Source of the DNA: Lactobacillus sp. 0.1XD8-4
GTDB lineage: Bacteria > Bacillota > Bacilli > Lactobacillales > Lactobacillaceae
Length of the DNA: 51,782 nucleotides
Direction of reading: 5' to 3'
NCBI RefSeq assembly: GCF_009663775.1
Contig: NZ_RDBR01000009.1
Span: 1 to 51,782, forward strand
The notes under the pieces are model-generated. The model ran no database searches. It was not told the origin of the DNA and saw nothing but the letters and a program-made list of their open reading frames with translations. Shown in pieces: positions 1 to 10,337 of the stretch; the first letter of the stretch is position 1, and each line of letters starts with the position of its first letter. A program made the translations under genes and the position numbers.

Positions 1-82
1 TTTCACAAATAAAATCCTAATATAATAGGAAGAAACTAGTTGCTTGTGTACCATTTGTTCAAATCTTGTAATTCCGACTATT

Positions 83-128
83 AAAAAGCCTATTGTAGTT
101 TATTGATGACAACTACAATAGGCTTTTT
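83..128. terminator. Bidirectional intrinsic terminator
   Basis: An 18-bp perfect inverted repeat (83-100 and 111-128) encloses a 10-base loop, with A-runs on one side and T-runs on the other, so it can end transcription in both directions. It lies just downstream of the minus-strand hydrolase stop and presumably also ends a plus-strand gene outside the window. Bases 1-82 hold no gene I can see; a TATAAT at 21-26 could be a -10, but its -35 region would fall off the window. Confidence 0.93.
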
Positions 129-154
129 GCATAATTAATTTTTAACAGTGTTGC

Positions 155-1111
155 TTAAATGAAGCTATCTTTGAAAAATACATCGATTAAATCAAATGGT
201 ATTTTTTCGATCTTATCGTACAAGTCAATATGTTCACAGTCTTCAACCACTAACTTTTGTTTTGGTTGATTTGCAAGATAGTAAGCCCGTTCAGAGTATG
301 GTCGTGAATGAGCCTTGTCGCCGTAAACAAATAAGATTGGTCGTGGAGAAATTTCTTTAATATAATCTAAGGCTGAAAATTCTAACATCGCGAGGTTGGA
401 TGTAGTTGTTGCAGAGCCACGGCCATTGGGGTGGAAGCCACGTTTAAGAGCATAGAAGCGTAGCCACTCATTTGTTAACGCATCTTGGTTAGGTAAATCA
501 TTAAGGTCATCAAATGGTGTTTCAGGGAAATTCGGATGGTATTCAGGCTGTCCATTTTCAAAATCAATCCACCGTTGCTTTGATAATTGATCTTTTAATT
601 GGAAAAGTTGTTCTGGTGCAAGGTTTGCCATTTCTCGAATATCAGTCATATCGTACATTGACACAGTTGCAATTGCTTTAATTCTAGTATCAACTGCTGT
701 GGCGCTAAGGCCAAAACCAGCTCCCCCGCTGATGCCGATTACCCCGATTTGATCGCGATTAACATGAGCTGCTTTTGTGCCAAGATAGTCAACCGCCGCA
801 CTGAAAGACTCAGCATAAAGGTCAGGCGAAGCAACATGCCGCGGTTCACCTGCAGATTCGCCCATATAGACTTGATCAAATGTTAATGTAACATATCCTA
901 ATTGGGCGAATTGATTTGCGTAGACAGAAGCAGATTGTTCTTTTGTACTTCCGTAAGGGGCGCCAACAATTAGTGCTGGAAGAAGCTGGTCATCTTTTAA
1001 ATTTTTTGGTGTATAAATGTCAGCAGCGATTGCTATCCCGTAGCGATTATTATAGCGAACGTGCTGGCGTTCGACGTTTTCATCTAGCTTGGTGATATAT
1101 CCATAAGCCAT
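155..1111 (-). CDS. Alpha/beta hydrolase (serine hydrolase)
   Basis: The 318-residue protein is a cytosolic alpha/beta-hydrolase fold enzyme with no signal peptide or membrane segment. The nucleophile elbow GISGG places Ser at about residue 128, Asp in YGDKAH at about 265 and His in CEHIDLY at about 294, giving a complete Ser-Asp-His triad. It resembles the dienelactone-hydrolase / Xaa-Pro-peptidase-like hydrolases found singly in lactobacilli; the substrate cannot be told from sequence. The ATG at 1111 is preferred over the upstream in-frame GTG because an AAAGGAG site lies at the right distance before it. The gene is monocistronic, divergent from adhP, and ends at the terminator at 83-128. 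Confidence 0.85.
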   Translation of the reverse strand: MAYGYITKLDENVERQHVRYNNRYGIAIAADIYTPKNLKDDQLLPALIVGAPYGSTKEQSASVYANQFAQLGYVTLTFDQVYMGESAGEPRHVASPDLYAESFSAAVDYLGTKAAHVNRDQIGVIGISGGAGFGLSATAVDTRIKAIATVSMYDMTDIREMANLAPEQLFQLKDQLSKQRWIDFENGQPEYHPNFPETPFDDLNDLPNQDALTNEWLRFYALKRGFHPNGRGSATTTSNLAMLEFSALDYIKEISPRPILFVYGDKAHSRPYSERAYYLANQPKQKLVVEDCEHIDLYDKIEKIPFDLIDVFFKDSFI

Positions 1112-1331
1112 TAATATCACTCCTTTGAATGGTTAGTTAAATTATAACATTCATCTCGCGGTGGAAGCGGAAAGTTTAATGAGTAAATTTTTAGTTAGAA
1201 AAAGGAAGTGATTTACTGTACAAAAGTATTTTAATTGGTTTGTCGTTATAACTTACTGGTAAGATTACGATTTGATGTTGAAATAAGACTAATGGTATTG
1301 AATTATATTTATTAAATGTGCAAAATTTCAC

Positions 1332-1360
1332 TTTAAATTTGTGTAGTAGTTTGGTACTAT
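1332..1360 (+). promoter_or_regulatory. Putative adhP promoter
   Basis: TTTAAA at 1332-1337 and TACTAT at 1355-1360 are 17 bases apart, and the -10 is preceded by TGg (extended -10). The start codon is 45 bases downstream. The rest of the gap from 1112 is AT-rich with no gene and no clear operator. Confidence 0.5.
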
Positions 1361-1405
1361 AAGCATTGTAAAAAGTAATTTGTTTATTAAAGGAGATCTT
1401 ACCTT

Positions 1406-2434
1406 ATGAAGGCTGCTGTAATTAATGATCCAGTAGATGGATACGTTACTGTTAAAGATGTTCAACTTCGGGATTTAAAGCCAGGTGAAGCATTAGTTGA
1501 CATGGAATATTGTGGTTTATGTCACACTGATCTGCACTGTGCTGCTGGTGACTTTGGCAAAAAGCCAGGTCGAATTATTGGTCACGAAGGTGTTGGCCGT
1601 GTATCAAAGGTTGCCCCAGGTGTTACTTCCTTGAAGGTTGGCGATCGTGTATCAATCGCATGGTTCTTTAAGGGCTGTGGACACTGTGAATATTGTTTGA
1701 CAGGTCGTGAAACACTTTGTCGGAACGTTCTTAATGCTGGTTACACTGCTGATGGTGCCATGGCTGAACAATGTATCGTTCCGGCTGATTACGCTGTTAA
1801 GGTTCCAGAAGGCCTTGATCCAGTTGAAGCTACTTCATTAACTTGTGCTGGGGTTACGATGTACAAGGCATTGAAGGTTGCTGATATCAAGCCTGGTCAA
1901 TGGGTATCAATTGTTGGTGCTGGTGGTTTAGGTAACTTGGGTATTCAATTTGCCCACAACGTATTTGGTGCCCATGTTATTGCCGTTGATGGTAACCCTG
2001 ACAAGCTTCAAGCTGCTAAGGAAAACGGTGCTGAAATTTTGATTAACCGTCATGATGGTGACGTTGATCAACAAATTCAAGAAAAAGTTGGCGGTGTTCA
2101 CGCAGCTGTTGTTACTGCTGTTACTACTGCTGCCTTTGATCAAGCAGTTGATTCTCTTCGTCCAGATGGGAAGCTTGTTGCAGTTGCTCTTCCACAAGGT
2201 GACATGAAGTTGAACATTGCTAAGACAGTTCTTGATGGTATTATCGTAGCAGGTTCATTAGTTGGTACTCGTCAAGACTTAGCTGAATGTTTCCAATTTG
2301 GTGCAGAAGGTAAGGTTCACCCAATCGTTCATACTCGTAAGTTAAGCGAAATCAATGATATGATTCAAGAACTTAAGGATAATAAGGTTGTTGGTCGTAA
2401 TGTTGTTGATTTTGTTCACAATGATAACGATTAA
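1406..2434 (+). CDS. adhP: Zinc-dependent alcohol dehydrogenase
   Basis: This is a medium-chain zinc alcohol dehydrogenase of 342 residues that interconverts alcohols and aldehydes with NAD(H), probably ethanol/acetaldehyde. Catalytic zinc ligands are visible as Cys39 (GLCHTD), His60-Glu61 (GHE) and Cys147. The structural zinc site is Cys91, Cys94, Cys97 and Cys105. The Rossmann motif GAGGLG is at 171-176. Length and motif spacing match AdhP/AdhA enzymes. The gene has an AAAGGAG ribosome site, its own promoter, and a strong terminator just after the stop, so it is monocistronic. Heterofermentative lactobacilli use such enzymes to reoxidise NADH; this is family knowledge, not shown by the DNA. 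Confidence 0.93.
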   Translation: MKAAVINDPVDGYVTVKDVQLRDLKPGEALVDMEYCGLCHTDLHCAAGDFGKKPGRIIGHEGVGRVSKVAPGVTSLKVGDRVSIAWFFKGCGHCEYCLTGRETLCRNVLNAGYTADGAMAEQCIVPADYAVKVPEGLDPVEATSLTCAGVTMYKALKVADIKPGQWVSIVGAGGLGNLGIQFAHNVFGAHVIAVDGNPDKLQAAKENGAEILINRHDGDVDQQIQEKVGGVHAAVVTAVTTAAFDQAVDSLRPDGKLVAVALPQGDMKLNIAKTVLDGIIVAGSLVGTRQDLAECFQFGAEGKVHPIVHTRKLSEINDMIQELKDNKVVGRNVVDFVHNDND

Positions 2435-2459
2435 TAAAAATAATTCATATTAATTCTCC

Positions 2460-2504
2460 AATGAAGCTAGGAAAAGCAAAAATTTTCCTAGCTTCATTAT
2501 TTTT
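2460..2504 (+). terminator. Intrinsic terminator after adhP
   Basis: A 16-bp perfect stem (2460-2475 with 2483-2498) and 7-base loop are followed by ATTTTT, 26 bases after the adhP stop codon. Confidence 0.93.
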
Positions 2505-2543
2505 AATTGGTAATCTTGAAAGTAGGCGATGAATAGAAAAATG

Positions 2544-2572
2544 TGGTAAAATAATGGTCAAGATTAGTCAAA
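2544..2572 (+). promoter_or_regulatory. ctsR promoter with CtsR operator
   Basis: The extended -10 TGgTAAAAT ends at 2552; no good -35 is present at 17 bases. Starting four bases later is GGTCAAG-att-AGTCAAA (2556-2572), a heptamer direct repeat with 3-base spacing that matches the CtsR box (RGTCAAA-N3-RGTCAAA) except for the last base of the first heptamer. It overlaps the expected transcription start and lies 16 bases before the ctsR ATG, as expected for autorepression. Confidence 0.88.
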
Positions 2573-2588
2573 AAGCCGAGGTGATATA

Positions 2589-3056
2589 ATGGAGAATAAG
2601 AGTATTTCAGATATTATCGAAGCATATTTAAAAGAGATTCTTGGTGACTCAGCACATATTGAGATTCGCCGTTCTGAGATAGCAAATCACTTTGATGTTG
2701 TACCTTCTCAGATTAATTATGTAATTAAGACTAGATTTACCATTCAAAATGGTTACTTGGTAAAAAGCAAACGTGGTGGCGGTGGCTATATTAGAATCGA
2801 ACGTGTTAATTTACTTGATGATGTAAGTGTGCTAAACTCACTTATCCAAGCAATTGGCGACTCAGTTCGTGAACGAGATGCATTTGATATCGTTCGGACT
2901 TTATATGAAGAAAAAGTAATTACCAGACGTGAAGGTGATTTAATGTTAGTTGCACTTTCCAAGCAGACTTTAGCACTTGATGATAATGCAATTGAAGATC
3001 AGCTTCGTGCTCGTATATTAATATCATTTTTGAATCGCTTGCGTTATGAGAGTTAG
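2589..3056 (+). CDS. ctsR: Class III stress-gene repressor CtsR
   Basis: CtsR is a dimeric winged-helix repressor that binds heptamer direct repeats upstream of clp genes and releases them on heat shock. The 155-residue protein has the N-terminal helix-turn-helix region and the thermosensing wing R-G-G-G-G-Y at residues 62-67, with the conserved Arg62. The C-terminal half is the usual dimerisation domain. A CtsR box overlaps its own promoter, and clpC follows after 14 bases, so the two form one autoregulated operon. Unlike Bacillus subtilis, mcsA and mcsB are absent between them, as in other lactobacilli. Confidence 0.96.
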   Translation: MENKSISDIIEAYLKEILGDSAHIEIRRSEIANHFDVVPSQINYVIKTRFTIQNGYLVKSKRGGGGYIRIERVNLLDDVSVLNSLIQAIGDSVRERDAFDIVRTLYEEKVITRREGDLMLVALSKQTLALDDNAIEDQLRARILISFLNRLRYES

Positions 3057-3070
3057 AAGGGGGAATGTAC

Positions 3071-5560
3071 ATGGATAATATGTTCACACCAAGTGCAAAG
3101 CACGTTTTAGCAATTGCACAAGAACAAGCAAAGTATTTTAAGCATCAAGCTGTAGGAACAGAACACCTTTTACTTGCTCTTTCAATGGATAAAGATGGGA
3201 TTGCAAATAAAATTTTTGAACAATTTTCAGTGACAAGCGATGATATTCGTGAAGAAATTGAACGGCTGATTGGGTACGGTACAATGGAAAACTTAGGTGT
3301 ATCTGATTATTTACCATACTCACCTAAAGCTAAACAAGTCTTATCATTAGCTGGTCGGGAAGCGCAGCAAATGCATGCGTTAAAAATTGGGACCGAGCAT
3401 TTATTGTTAGCATTAATTGCTGACGAAAGCGTGCTATCTTCGCGCATTCTATATAGCTTGGATATCGTTCCTCGTCAAATGAGAAAGGTTATTTTGCGGC
3501 GATTAGGGGTAGCTGATAACCAGCAGCGTTCTAATAATCGTCAACAAAACCGTCATAATTCCAAGACAGGGACGCCGACATTAGATAAGCTTGCTCGTGA
3601 CATGACCGAGCTTGCCCGTAATGGCCGGTTAGATCCGGTTATTGGACGAGACAAAGAAGTTAAACGTGTTGAACAAATCCTTAGTCGCCGAACAAAAAAT
3701 AATCCTGTTTTAATTGGTGAACCAGGAGTAGGTAAAACGGCAATTGCAGAAGGGTTAGCTCAACGGATGGTGGAAGGAAAAGTTCCAGCAGAGTTAGCTA
3801 ATAAACGGTTGATGATGCTTGATATGGGTTCATTAGTAGCTGGGACCAAATATCGTGGAGAGTTTGAAGATCGCCTTAAGAAAGTTATTGATGAAATTCA
3901 AACAGATGGTCATGTTATCTTATTTATTGACGAGCTTCACACGTTAATTGGTGCTGGTGGTGCAGAAGGAGCAATTGATGCGTCCAACATCTTAAAGCCA
4001 GCACTGGCCCGTGGTGAATTGCAAACGATTGGGGCGACTACCCTTGATGAATATCAAAAGTATATCGAATCTGATGCGGCTCTTGAGCGACGGTTTGCAA
4101 CTGTTCAAGTTGATGAACCGACAACTGATCAAACACTGCAAATCTTGCGTGGATTACGACCAAAATATGAAGAACATCACCATGCTAAGATTACTGATGA
4201 GGCCCTAGAACAAGCAGTTAAATTATCGGATCGTTATATCGCCGATCGGTTCTTGCCAGACAAAGCAATTGATCTTATTGACGAATCAGCAGCAATGGTG
4301 CGGATTGATGCAGAAGATAAGAAAAATCGGCAGCCATCATTAGCACATCAATTAGAAGAGCTGCGTGAACAAAAAGAAGAGGCAATCGATAATCAGGATT
4401 TTGATAGGGCAGCAACTTTACGCCAACAAGAATTAGTAGTAAAAGATAAGTTTGAGCGTAAAGAGCAACGTGATCAAAAAAAGGATTCCCATGATTATAA
4501 GCTTCAAGTTAGCGGGGAAAATATTGCCCAAGTTGTTGCTGAATGGACTGGTGTTCCGTTGACACAATTAAAAAAGAGTGAAAGCGAGCGGCTAGTAAAC
4601 CTTGAAAGAGTCCTTCACCAACGGGTAATTGGCCAGAATAAAGCAGTTTCGGTGGTAGCAAAGGCAATTCGTCGTGCAAGAAGCGGGTTAAAAGATCCGC
4701 GACGGCCAATTGGATCATTTATGTTTTTAGGTCCTACTGGAGTCGGTAAAACCGAACTAGCAAAGGCATTAGCTGCAGCTATCTTTGGATCAGAAGATAA
4801 TATGATTCGGATTGATATGTCTGAATATATGGAAAAGTATAGTACAAGTCGGTTAATTGGTGCTGCTCCTGGATATGTGGGTTATGATGAAGGAGGGCAG
4901 TTGACTGAAAAAGTTCGGCAACATCCATATTCTGTAGTATTATTAGATGAAGCGGAGAAAGCTCATCCGGATGTCTTTAATCTCTTGTTACAAGTATTAG
5001 ACGATGGCTATTTAACGGATGCTAAAGGCCGTAAAGTCGACTTTAGAAACACGATTATTATTATGACTTCTAACCTTGGTGCGACCCAGCTCCAAGACGA
5101 AAAAGAAGTTGGATTTGGCGCAAAAGATATGTCTCAAGATTATTCTGCGATGGTAGGAGCGATTAAACAACAAATGAAGCTTTATTTCCGTCCAGAATTT
5201 TTGAATCGGATTGACGAGACTATTATTTTCCACTCCCTACAAAAGAAGGAACTTCACCAAATAGTCAAATTAATGGTTGCTGACCTCAGTAAGCGGATAA
5301 GTGAACAAGGTATCAACCTAAAAGTTACGCCAGCAGCAATTGATTTAATTGCTAAGTTAGGTTATGATCCTGCTTATGGTGCAAGACCATTACGGCGTGC
5401 TCTTCAAGATCATGTTGAAGACGACTTGAGTACAGGTCTCCTTGATGGTGAGATAAATGTTGGTGATGATGTAACGGTAGGTGCTCGTCACGGCAAAATT
5501 ACTTTTAAGGTAAAAAAAGCTGATGCAGACAAAGCAGTTGAACTAAATTTGAATAAATAA
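3071..5560 (+). CDS. clpC: ATP-dependent Clp protease ATPase subunit ClpC
   Basis: ClpC is a hexameric AAA+ unfoldase that feeds proteins to ClpP. Domain order: two N-terminal Clp repeats (about 5-145), first AAA+ module with Walker A GEPGVGKT at 216-223, a UVR/coiled-coil middle region (about 425-460), second AAA+ module with GPTGVGKT at about 554-561, and a C-terminal D2 domain. The 829-residue length is typical. I chose the ATG at 3071 because the GGGGG ribosome site ends only one base before the alternative ATG at 3065. It is cotranscribed with ctsR. Without McsB in the operon, targeting must rely on other adaptors; that is inference. Confidence 0.96.
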   Translation: MDNMFTPSAKHVLAIAQEQAKYFKHQAVGTEHLLLALSMDKDGIANKIFEQFSVTSDDIREEIERLIGYGTMENLGVSDYLPYSPKAKQVLSLAGREAQQMHALKIGTEHLLLALIADESVLSSRILYSLDIVPRQMRKVILRRLGVADNQQRSNNRQQNRHNSKTGTPTLDKLARDMTELARNGRLDPVIGRDKEVKRVEQILSRRTKNNPVLIGEPGVGKTAIAEGLAQRMVEGKVPAELANKRLMMLDMGSLVAGTKYRGEFEDRLKKVIDEIQTDGHVILFIDELHTLIGAGGAEGAIDASNILKPALARGELQTIGATTLDEYQKYIESDAALERRFATVQVDEPTTDQTLQILRGLRPKYEEHHHAKITDEALEQAVKLSDRYIADRFLPDKAIDLIDESAAMVRIDAEDKKNRQPSLAHQLEELREQKEEAIDNQDFDRAATLRQQELVVKDKFERKEQRDQKKDSHDYKLQVSGENIAQVVAEWTGVPLTQLKKSESERLVNLERVLHQRVIGQNKAVSVVAKAIRRARSGLKDPRRPIGSFMFLGPTGVGKTELAKALAAAIFGSEDNMIRIDMSEYMEKYSTSRLIGAAPGYVGYDEGGQLTEKVRQHPYSVVLLDEAEKAHPDVFNLLLQVLDDGYLTDAKGRKVDFRNTIIIMTSNLGATQLQDEKEVGFGAKDMSQDYSAMVGAIKQQMKLYFRPEFLNRIDETIIFHSLQKKELHQIVKLMVADLSKRISEQGINLKVTPAAIDLIAKLGYDPAYGARPLRRALQDHVEDDLSTGLLDGEINVGDDVTVGARHGKITFKVKKADADKAVELNLNK

Positions 5561-5562
5561 TC

Positions 5563-5608
5563 ATAAAGCAGTAGTTACTCGTTTTATATAGGGTGATTAC
5601 TGCTTTAT
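5563..5608 (+). terminator. Probable terminator after clpC
   Basis: A 16-bp stem with two G-T pairs (5563-5578 with 5593-5608) starts two bases after the clpC stop codon. The trailing T-run is short (TTTATTG), so termination may be incomplete. Confidence 0.7.
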
Positions 5609-5771
5609 TGTATGGATACGGTAAGTAAAACATGAATTAGTCTGTGATGGGATGTGTTGTTTTTTCAAAATGAAATAAACATTTTTACAAAACTTGTTCT
5701 CTACTGATAACGTGAAAATTATATTGGAAAATATTCGTTTATCACATTTTGCGATTATTTTTCCAAAAGAG

Positions 5772-5816
5772 TTGTCAAAAGATAAGCTATAGTTTTATAA
5801 TGTGTTTATCAGATAA
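5772..5816 (+). promoter_or_regulatory. tetR-family gene promoter and candidate operator
   Basis: TTGTCA (5772-5777) and TATAAT (5796-5801) are 18 bases apart. The 11-base palindrome TTATCAGATAA at 5806-5816 overlaps the expected transcription start. Related GATAA or TTATC half-sites occur at 5705, 5736 and 5780. That pattern suggests autorepression by the TetR protein. The remainder of the 5609-5847 gap shows no gene. Confidence 0.6.
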
Positions 5817-5847
5817 TTAATAACAAAAAATAGGGGATGAACATTAA

Positions 5848-6450
5848 ATGAAGCGTGCGGAACAATTAGAAAAAACAAGACAAGCAATTTTAAAAACCGC
5901 AACAAAATTATTTTTACAAAAAGGCTTTGGTGAAACTTCAACTCGTGATATTGCAAAACAAATTGGAATAACCCAGCCAGCCTTGTACCACCACTTCAGC
6001 GACAAGGAAGTTCTGTACCTTGATGTTATGACTAACTTATGTGGCAAAGTGCGTCAAGATATCAATAAGGTAATGAGAAAACATGACTTGACACCTAACG
6101 AACAATTATGGCAAATTACAAAAGCATTGAAAAAACATCATCCGTTGAGTATTTATGATCAATATAACCAGGCGATGCGGTTACTATCAAAAAGTGCCCA
6201 ACAGAAGCTTAATATGATTTTTACGATGGATTATTTAGAACCGATTGCAGCCTTTTTCCGTCAACCGGAAGTTGAGCTACGTCTGGATATTCTTCCTAAA
6301 GAAGCTGCCGAATTATTTATTGCTGGTTTAACACCAATTTTTGGTACTTCCCAATTAATTGGGGGGCATTCAATTACCCCAGAACAGCGTGACCAATTAA
6401 TCCTAGACTGCATTATTAATGGTTTGTCAAATTGGGGCGGAAAAGGATAA
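5848..6450 (+). CDS. TetR/AcrR family transcriptional regulator
   Basis: This is a 200-residue one-component repressor. The N-terminal helix-turn-helix (about residues 26-55, with TRDIAKQIGI and QPALYHHF) is the classic TetR DNA-binding signature. The remaining helical region would bind an unknown ligand and dimerise. It stands alone between clpC and rpoB, with no adjacent transporter or enzyme that would suggest a ligand. A GGGGATGA ribosome site precedes the ATG. The promoter region carries a palindrome likely to be its own operator. The strong rpoB promoter begins 20 bases after its stop, with no terminator of its own in between. Confidence 0.9.
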   Translation: MKRAEQLEKTRQAILKTATKLFLQKGFGETSTRDIAKQIGITQPALYHHFSDKEVLYLDVMTNLCGKVRQDINKVMRKHDLTPNEQLWQITKALKKHHPLSIYDQYNQAMRLLSKSAQQKLNMIFTMDYLEPIAAFFRQPEVELRLDILPKEAAELFIAGLTPIFGTSQLIGGHSITPEQRDQLILDCIINGLSNWGGKG

Positions 6451-6469
6451 AAAACTTTTATAAAAAGTA

Positions 6470-6498
6470 TTGACAAAATTTAATAGAACTTATATACT
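6470..6498 (+). promoter_or_regulatory. Strong rpoB promoter P1
   Basis: TTGACA (6470-6475), a 17-base spacer and TATACT (6493-6498) make a near-consensus sigma-A promoter. Transcription should begin near 6505, leaving a leader of about 184 bases before rpoB. Confidence 0.88.
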
Positions 6499-6504
6499 TA
6501 AATA

Positions 6505-6688
6505 GTATGTAATTGTGAGTTCATTTGAATCTGGTGATCTATTGTCCATCAGATTCTGCATAAAAAGCCAAAGACAGTTAATTAACTGTTTTTGGATTTT
6601 TTTTGCTCAAAAGTTGCTTTTTTGGCAAATTGTAACCAAAATGTAACATTTAAATGTGCTCGCGGAATAAATTAGAGAGGTGAACAGT
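6505..6688 (+). ncRNA. rpoB leader RNA (candidate Lacto-rpoB motif) with attenuator
   Basis: Two hairpins are visible. The first pairs GAATCTGGTG (6527-6536) with CATCAGATTC (6547-6556). The second (6568-6580 with 6583-6595) is a 13-bp stem followed by eight T residues and looks like an intrinsic terminator inside the leader. Position and host group fit the Rfam Lacto-rpoB motif described upstream of rpoB in lactic acid bacteria; I could not run a covariance search. A second weaker promoter (TTGGCA 6622-6627, TAACAT 6644-6649, spacer 16) lies after the terminator. Confidence 0.65.
6568..6604 (+). terminator. Intrinsic terminator within the rpoB leader
   Basis: A 13-bp stem with one G-T pair is followed by a T8 run (6597-6604). 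It sits between promoter P1 and rpoB, so it either attenuates rpoBC or ends read-through from the tetR gene. Confidence 0.82.
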
Positions 6689-9600
6689 TTGGCTGGACAT
6701 TTAGTTAAATACGGTAAGCACCGTACCCGTCGTAGCTACTCGCGAATTAAAGAAGTTCTCGAATTGCCTAACCTTATTGAAATTCAAACCGATTCTTACA
6801 ATTGGTTTATGGATAAAGGTTTACGGGAAATGTTTGATGACATTATGCCAATTGATGATTTTCAAGGTAAGCTTTCCTTGGAATTCGTTGACTATCAACT
6901 TTTAGAACCTAAGTACACTGTTGACGAAGCTCGTGAACACGATGCTAATTACTCAGCACCACTTCATGTTACTTTACGGTTAACTAACCATGAGACTGGT
7001 GAAATTAAGTCCCAAGATGTATTCTTTGGTGATTTCCCACTAATGACTGACCAAGGTACTTTCATTATTAATGGGGCTGAACGAGTTATTGTTTCACAAT
7101 TAGTTCGTTCACCTGGTGTCTACTATAGTGAAGAAGATGACAAAAATGGTCGGCCAAACTACGGTGCTACTTTTATTCCTAACCGTGGTGCATGGCTAGA
7201 ATACGAAACCGATGCTAAGAATGTATCATACGTACGGATTGACCGGACCCGTAAGTTACCAATGACTGAATTAATTCGTGCATTGGGCTTTGGATCTGAT
7301 GACGAGATTATTGATATGTTTGGTGGCGATAGCGAAACGTTATCATTAACTTTAGATAAGGATGTTCACAAGAATACTGAAGACTCACGGGTTGAAGAAG
7401 CATTAAAGGACATCTATGAACGTCTTCGTCCAGGTGAACCAAAGACTGCTGATTCTGCACGAAGTCTTTTGACGGCACGGTTCTTTGATCCTAAGCGTTA
7501 TGATATGGCCCCAGTTGGTCGTTACAAGACTAATAAGAAGTTAATGCTGAAGTACCGTTTACTTGGTGAAACTTTGGCTGAGACTTTGGCTGATCCTGAT
7601 ACTGGTGAAGTTTTGGCACAAAAGGGCGACACAGTTACTAAGGAACTCCTTAAAAAACTAGAACCTTATCTTGATCGTGATGACTTTAAGACTATTACTT
7701 ATACACCATCTGATGAAGCTGTAGTTACTGAACCAGTTAAGCTTCAAAAGATTTTAGTATATTCTAAGACTGATCCTGATCGTGTTGTGCCAATCATTGG
7801 TAATGGTCACATTCCATTAGAATACAAGCATATTGAACCTGCTGATATCCTTGCATCATTAAACTACTTCTTTAACTTGCAAGAAGGTATTGGTACTACT
7901 GATGATATTGACCACTTGGGTAACCGTCGTATTCGTTCAGTTGGTGAATTACTTCAAAACCAATTCCGGATTGGCCTTGCCCGGATGGAACGTGTTGTTC
8001 GTGAACGGATGTCAATTCAAGATCCGGATACCGTTACCCCACAACAATTAATTAATATTAGGCCGGTAGTTGCTTCTATTAAAGAATTCTTTGGTTCATC
8101 GCAACTTTCCCAGTTCATGGATCAAACGAATCCATTAGGTGAATTAACTCATAAACGGCGTCTTTCTGCCCTTGGACCTGGTGGTTTAACTCGTGACCGT
8201 GCCGGATATGAAGTGCGGGACGTTCACTATACCCACTATGGACGGATGTGCCCAATTGAAACTCCTGAAGGGCCGAACATTGGGTTGATCAACAGTTTAT
8301 CCTCATATGCTCGGGTAAATAAGTACGGTTTCATTGAAACACCATACCGGCGTGTCTCCTGGAAAGACCACAAAGTTACTGATAAGATCGACTACTTAAC
8401 TGCCGATGAAGAAGATAACTTCATTATCGCTCAGGCTAACACCCCATTAAATGATGATGGTTCCTTTGTTGATGACCAGGTTATGGCTCGTGATAAGGAT
8501 GACTACATCGAAACTAGCGTGGAAAACATTGACTACATGGATGTTTCTCCTAAGCAAGTTGTTTCTGTTGCCTCTGCTTGTATCCCATTCCTTGAAAACG
8601 ATGACTCCAACCGTGCATTAATGGGTGCTAACATGCAGCGTCAAGCAGTCCCATTGATTAATCCGCATGCTCCATTAGTAAGTACTGGTATTGATTACAA
8701 AGCTGCCCATGACTCTGGAGTTGCTATGATTGCCAAGAAACCTGGGACGGTTGAATATGTGGATGCTCGTGAAGTTCGTGTTCGTGAGGAAGATGGTACT
8801 TTAGATACTTACAAGTTGATGAAGTTCCGTCGGTCAAACGGTGGTAAGAACTATAACCAACGGCCAATTGTTAAGGTTGGTGAACATGTTGATGCCGATG
8901 ATGTATTAGCAGATGGTCCGTCAATGGAACAAGGTGAATTAGCCCTTGGACAAAATCCATTGATTGCTTTCATGACTTGGCAAGGATACAACTTCGAAGA
9001 TGCCATTGCTATTAATGAACGGTTAGTTAAGGATGATGTTTATACATCTATCCATATCGAATCTTACGAATCTGAAGCACGTGAAACCAAGCTTGGACCT
9101 GAAGAAATGACTCGGGAAATTCCAAACGTTGGTGATGACGCGTTGAAAGACCTTGACGAAAATGGGATTGTACGTGTTGGTGCTGAAGTTCATGATGGAG
9201 ATATTCTAGTTGGTAAGGTTACGCCAAAGGGAATGACTGAATTATCCGCAGAAGAACGGTTGCTTCATGCAATTTTTGGTGAAAAGTCGCGTGAGGTTCG
9301 TGATACATCCTTGCGTGTTCCTCATGGTGGCGGCGGTATTATTCAGGATGTTAAGGTATTCACTCGTGAAAACGGTGATGAATTAGCTCCTGGTGTAAAC
9401 ACAATGGTTCGGGTATATATTGCTCAAAAACGTAAGATCCAAGTTGGGGATAAGATGTCTGGACGTCATGGTAATAAAGGTACTGTTTCAATTGTGGTTC
9501 CTGAAGAAGATATGCCATACATGCCAGATGGTACTCCTATCGACATTATGCTTAGTCCCATGGGTGTGCCTAGTCGTATGAATATTGGACAGCTTCTTGA

Positions 9601-10294
9601 ATTGCACTTGGGGATGGCTGCCCGTCGTCTTGGCATCCATATGGCTACTCCAGTATTTGATGGTGCTTCGGATAAAGATGTTTGGGATGCTGTTAGAGAA
9701 TCAGGATTCCCAGAAGATGGTAAGACGATTCTTTATGATGGCCGTACTGGTGAACCATTTGAAAATCGGATTGCCGTTGGTTCAATGCATTACCTTAAAT
9801 TAGCCCACATGGTTGATGATAAGATTCATGCTCGTTCAACTGGACCTTACTCACTTGTTACTCAACAGCCATTAGGTGGTAAGGCACAATTTGGTGGACA
9901 GCGGTTTGGTGAAATGGAAGTTTGGGCTCTTGAAGCATATGGTGCTGCTTACACCCTTCAAGAAATCCTTACTTACAAGTCAGATGATACTGTTGGCCGT
10001 GTTCGGACTTACGATGCAATTATCAATGGTCAACCAATTCCTAAGCCAGGTGTTCCAGAATCATTCCGTGTTCTTGTTAAAGAATTACAAGCATTAGGTC
10101 TTGATATGAAAGTTCTTGATGGAAATAATAAGGAAATTCAACTAAAGAACATGGACGAAGATGATGATGAAGTTGTTAATGTTGATGCTTTGGCTAAGTA
10201 TGCAGAGCAACACAAGACAGATGAAAAGAATAATGAAGAAGATAAGTCTGAAACAACTTCTACAACTACCGATGACAAGACTAATCAAAATTAA
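6689..10294 (+). CDS. rpoB: DNA-directed RNA polymerase subunit beta
   Basis: RpoB forms one jaw and much of the catalytic cleft of RNA polymerase. The 1201-residue protein shows the rifampicin pocket (about 467-505) with wild-type-looking Gln, Asp, His and Ser at the usual resistance positions. The conserved C-terminal switch region has [17 protein letters not shown] near residue 1070. The TTG at 6689 is the better start: GAGAGGTG ends seven bases before it and itself contains the upstream in-frame GTG at 6680. The last 50 or so residues form an acidic, Thr/Ser/Asn-rich tail that looks disordered. rpoC follows after 43 bases, so the two are cotranscribed. Confidence 0.97.
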   Translation: MAGHLVKYGKHRTRRSYSRIKEVLELPNLIEIQTDSYNWFMDKGLREMFDDIMPIDDFQGKLSLEFVDYQLLEPKYTVDEAREHDANYSAPLHVTLRLTNHETGEIKSQDVFFGDFPLMTDQGTFIINGAERVIVSQLVRSPGVYYSEEDDKNGRPNYGATFIPNRGAWLEYETDAKNVSYVRIDRTRKLPMTELIRALGFGSDDEIIDMFGGDSETLSLTLDKDVHKNTEDSRVEEALKDIYERLRPGEPKTADSARSLLTARFFDPKRYDMAPVGRYKTNKKLMLKYRLLGETLAETLADPDTGEVLAQKGDTVTKELLKKLEPYLDRDDFKTITYTPSDEAVVTEPVKLQKILVYSKTDPDRVVPIIGNGHIPLEYKHIEPADILASLNYFFNLQEGIGTTDDIDHLGNRRIRSVGELLQNQFRIGLARMERVVRERMSIQDPDTVTPQQLINIRPVVASIKEFFGSSQLSQFMDQTNPLGELTHKRRLSALGPGGLTRDRAGYEVRDVHYTHYGRMCPIETPEGPNIGLINSLSSYARVNKYGFIETPYRRVSWKDHKVTDKIDYLTADEEDNFIIAQANTPLNDDGSFVDDQVMARDKDDYIETSVENIDYMDVSPKQVVSVASACIPFLENDDSNRALMGANMQRQAVPLINPHAPLVSTGIDYKAAHDSGVAMIAKKPGTVEYVDAREVRVREEDGTLDTYKLMKFRRSNGGKNYNQRPIVKVGEHVDADDVLADGPSMEQGELALGQNPLIAFMTWQGYNFEDAIAINERLVKDDVYTSIHIESYESEARETKLGPEEMTREIPNVGDDALKDLDENGIVRVGAEVHDGDILVGKVTPKGMTELSAEERLLHAIFGEKSREVRDTSLRVPHGGGGIIQDVKVFTRENGDELAPGVNTMVRVYIAQKRKIQVGDKMSGRHGNKGTVSIVVPEEDMPYMPDGTPIDIMLSPMGVPSRMNIGQLLELHLGMAARRLGIHMATPVFDGASDKDVWDAVRESGFPEDGKTILYDGRTGEPFENRIAVGSMHYLKLAHMVDDKIHARSTGPYSLVTQQPLGGKAQFGGQRFGEMEVWALEAYGAAYTLQEILTYKSDDTVGRVRTYDAIINGQPIPKPGVPESFRVLVKELQALGLDMKVLDGNNKEIQLKNMDEDDDEVVNVDALAKYAEQHKTDEKNNEEDKSETTSTTTDDKTNQN

Positions 10295-10337
10295 TATTTA
10301 GGTTGCTACGGTTTACTGAAATAAGGAGGAACATCCT

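Noticed and set aside
1-128. Possible small RNA from the TATAAT at 21-26 to the terminator at 83-128
   Set aside because: The -35 is outside the window, and the terminator is explained by the flanking genes.
6516-6647. Possible 43-codon leader peptide (GTG start) across the rpoB leader terminator
   Set aside because: It has no ribosome site and an unlikely composition, and it runs straight through the terminator stem.
8089-8206. Possible antibiotic-resistance changes in the RpoB rifampicin pocket, and in S12, L4, L22 and S5 hot spots
   Set aside because: All key residues I could check look wild type.
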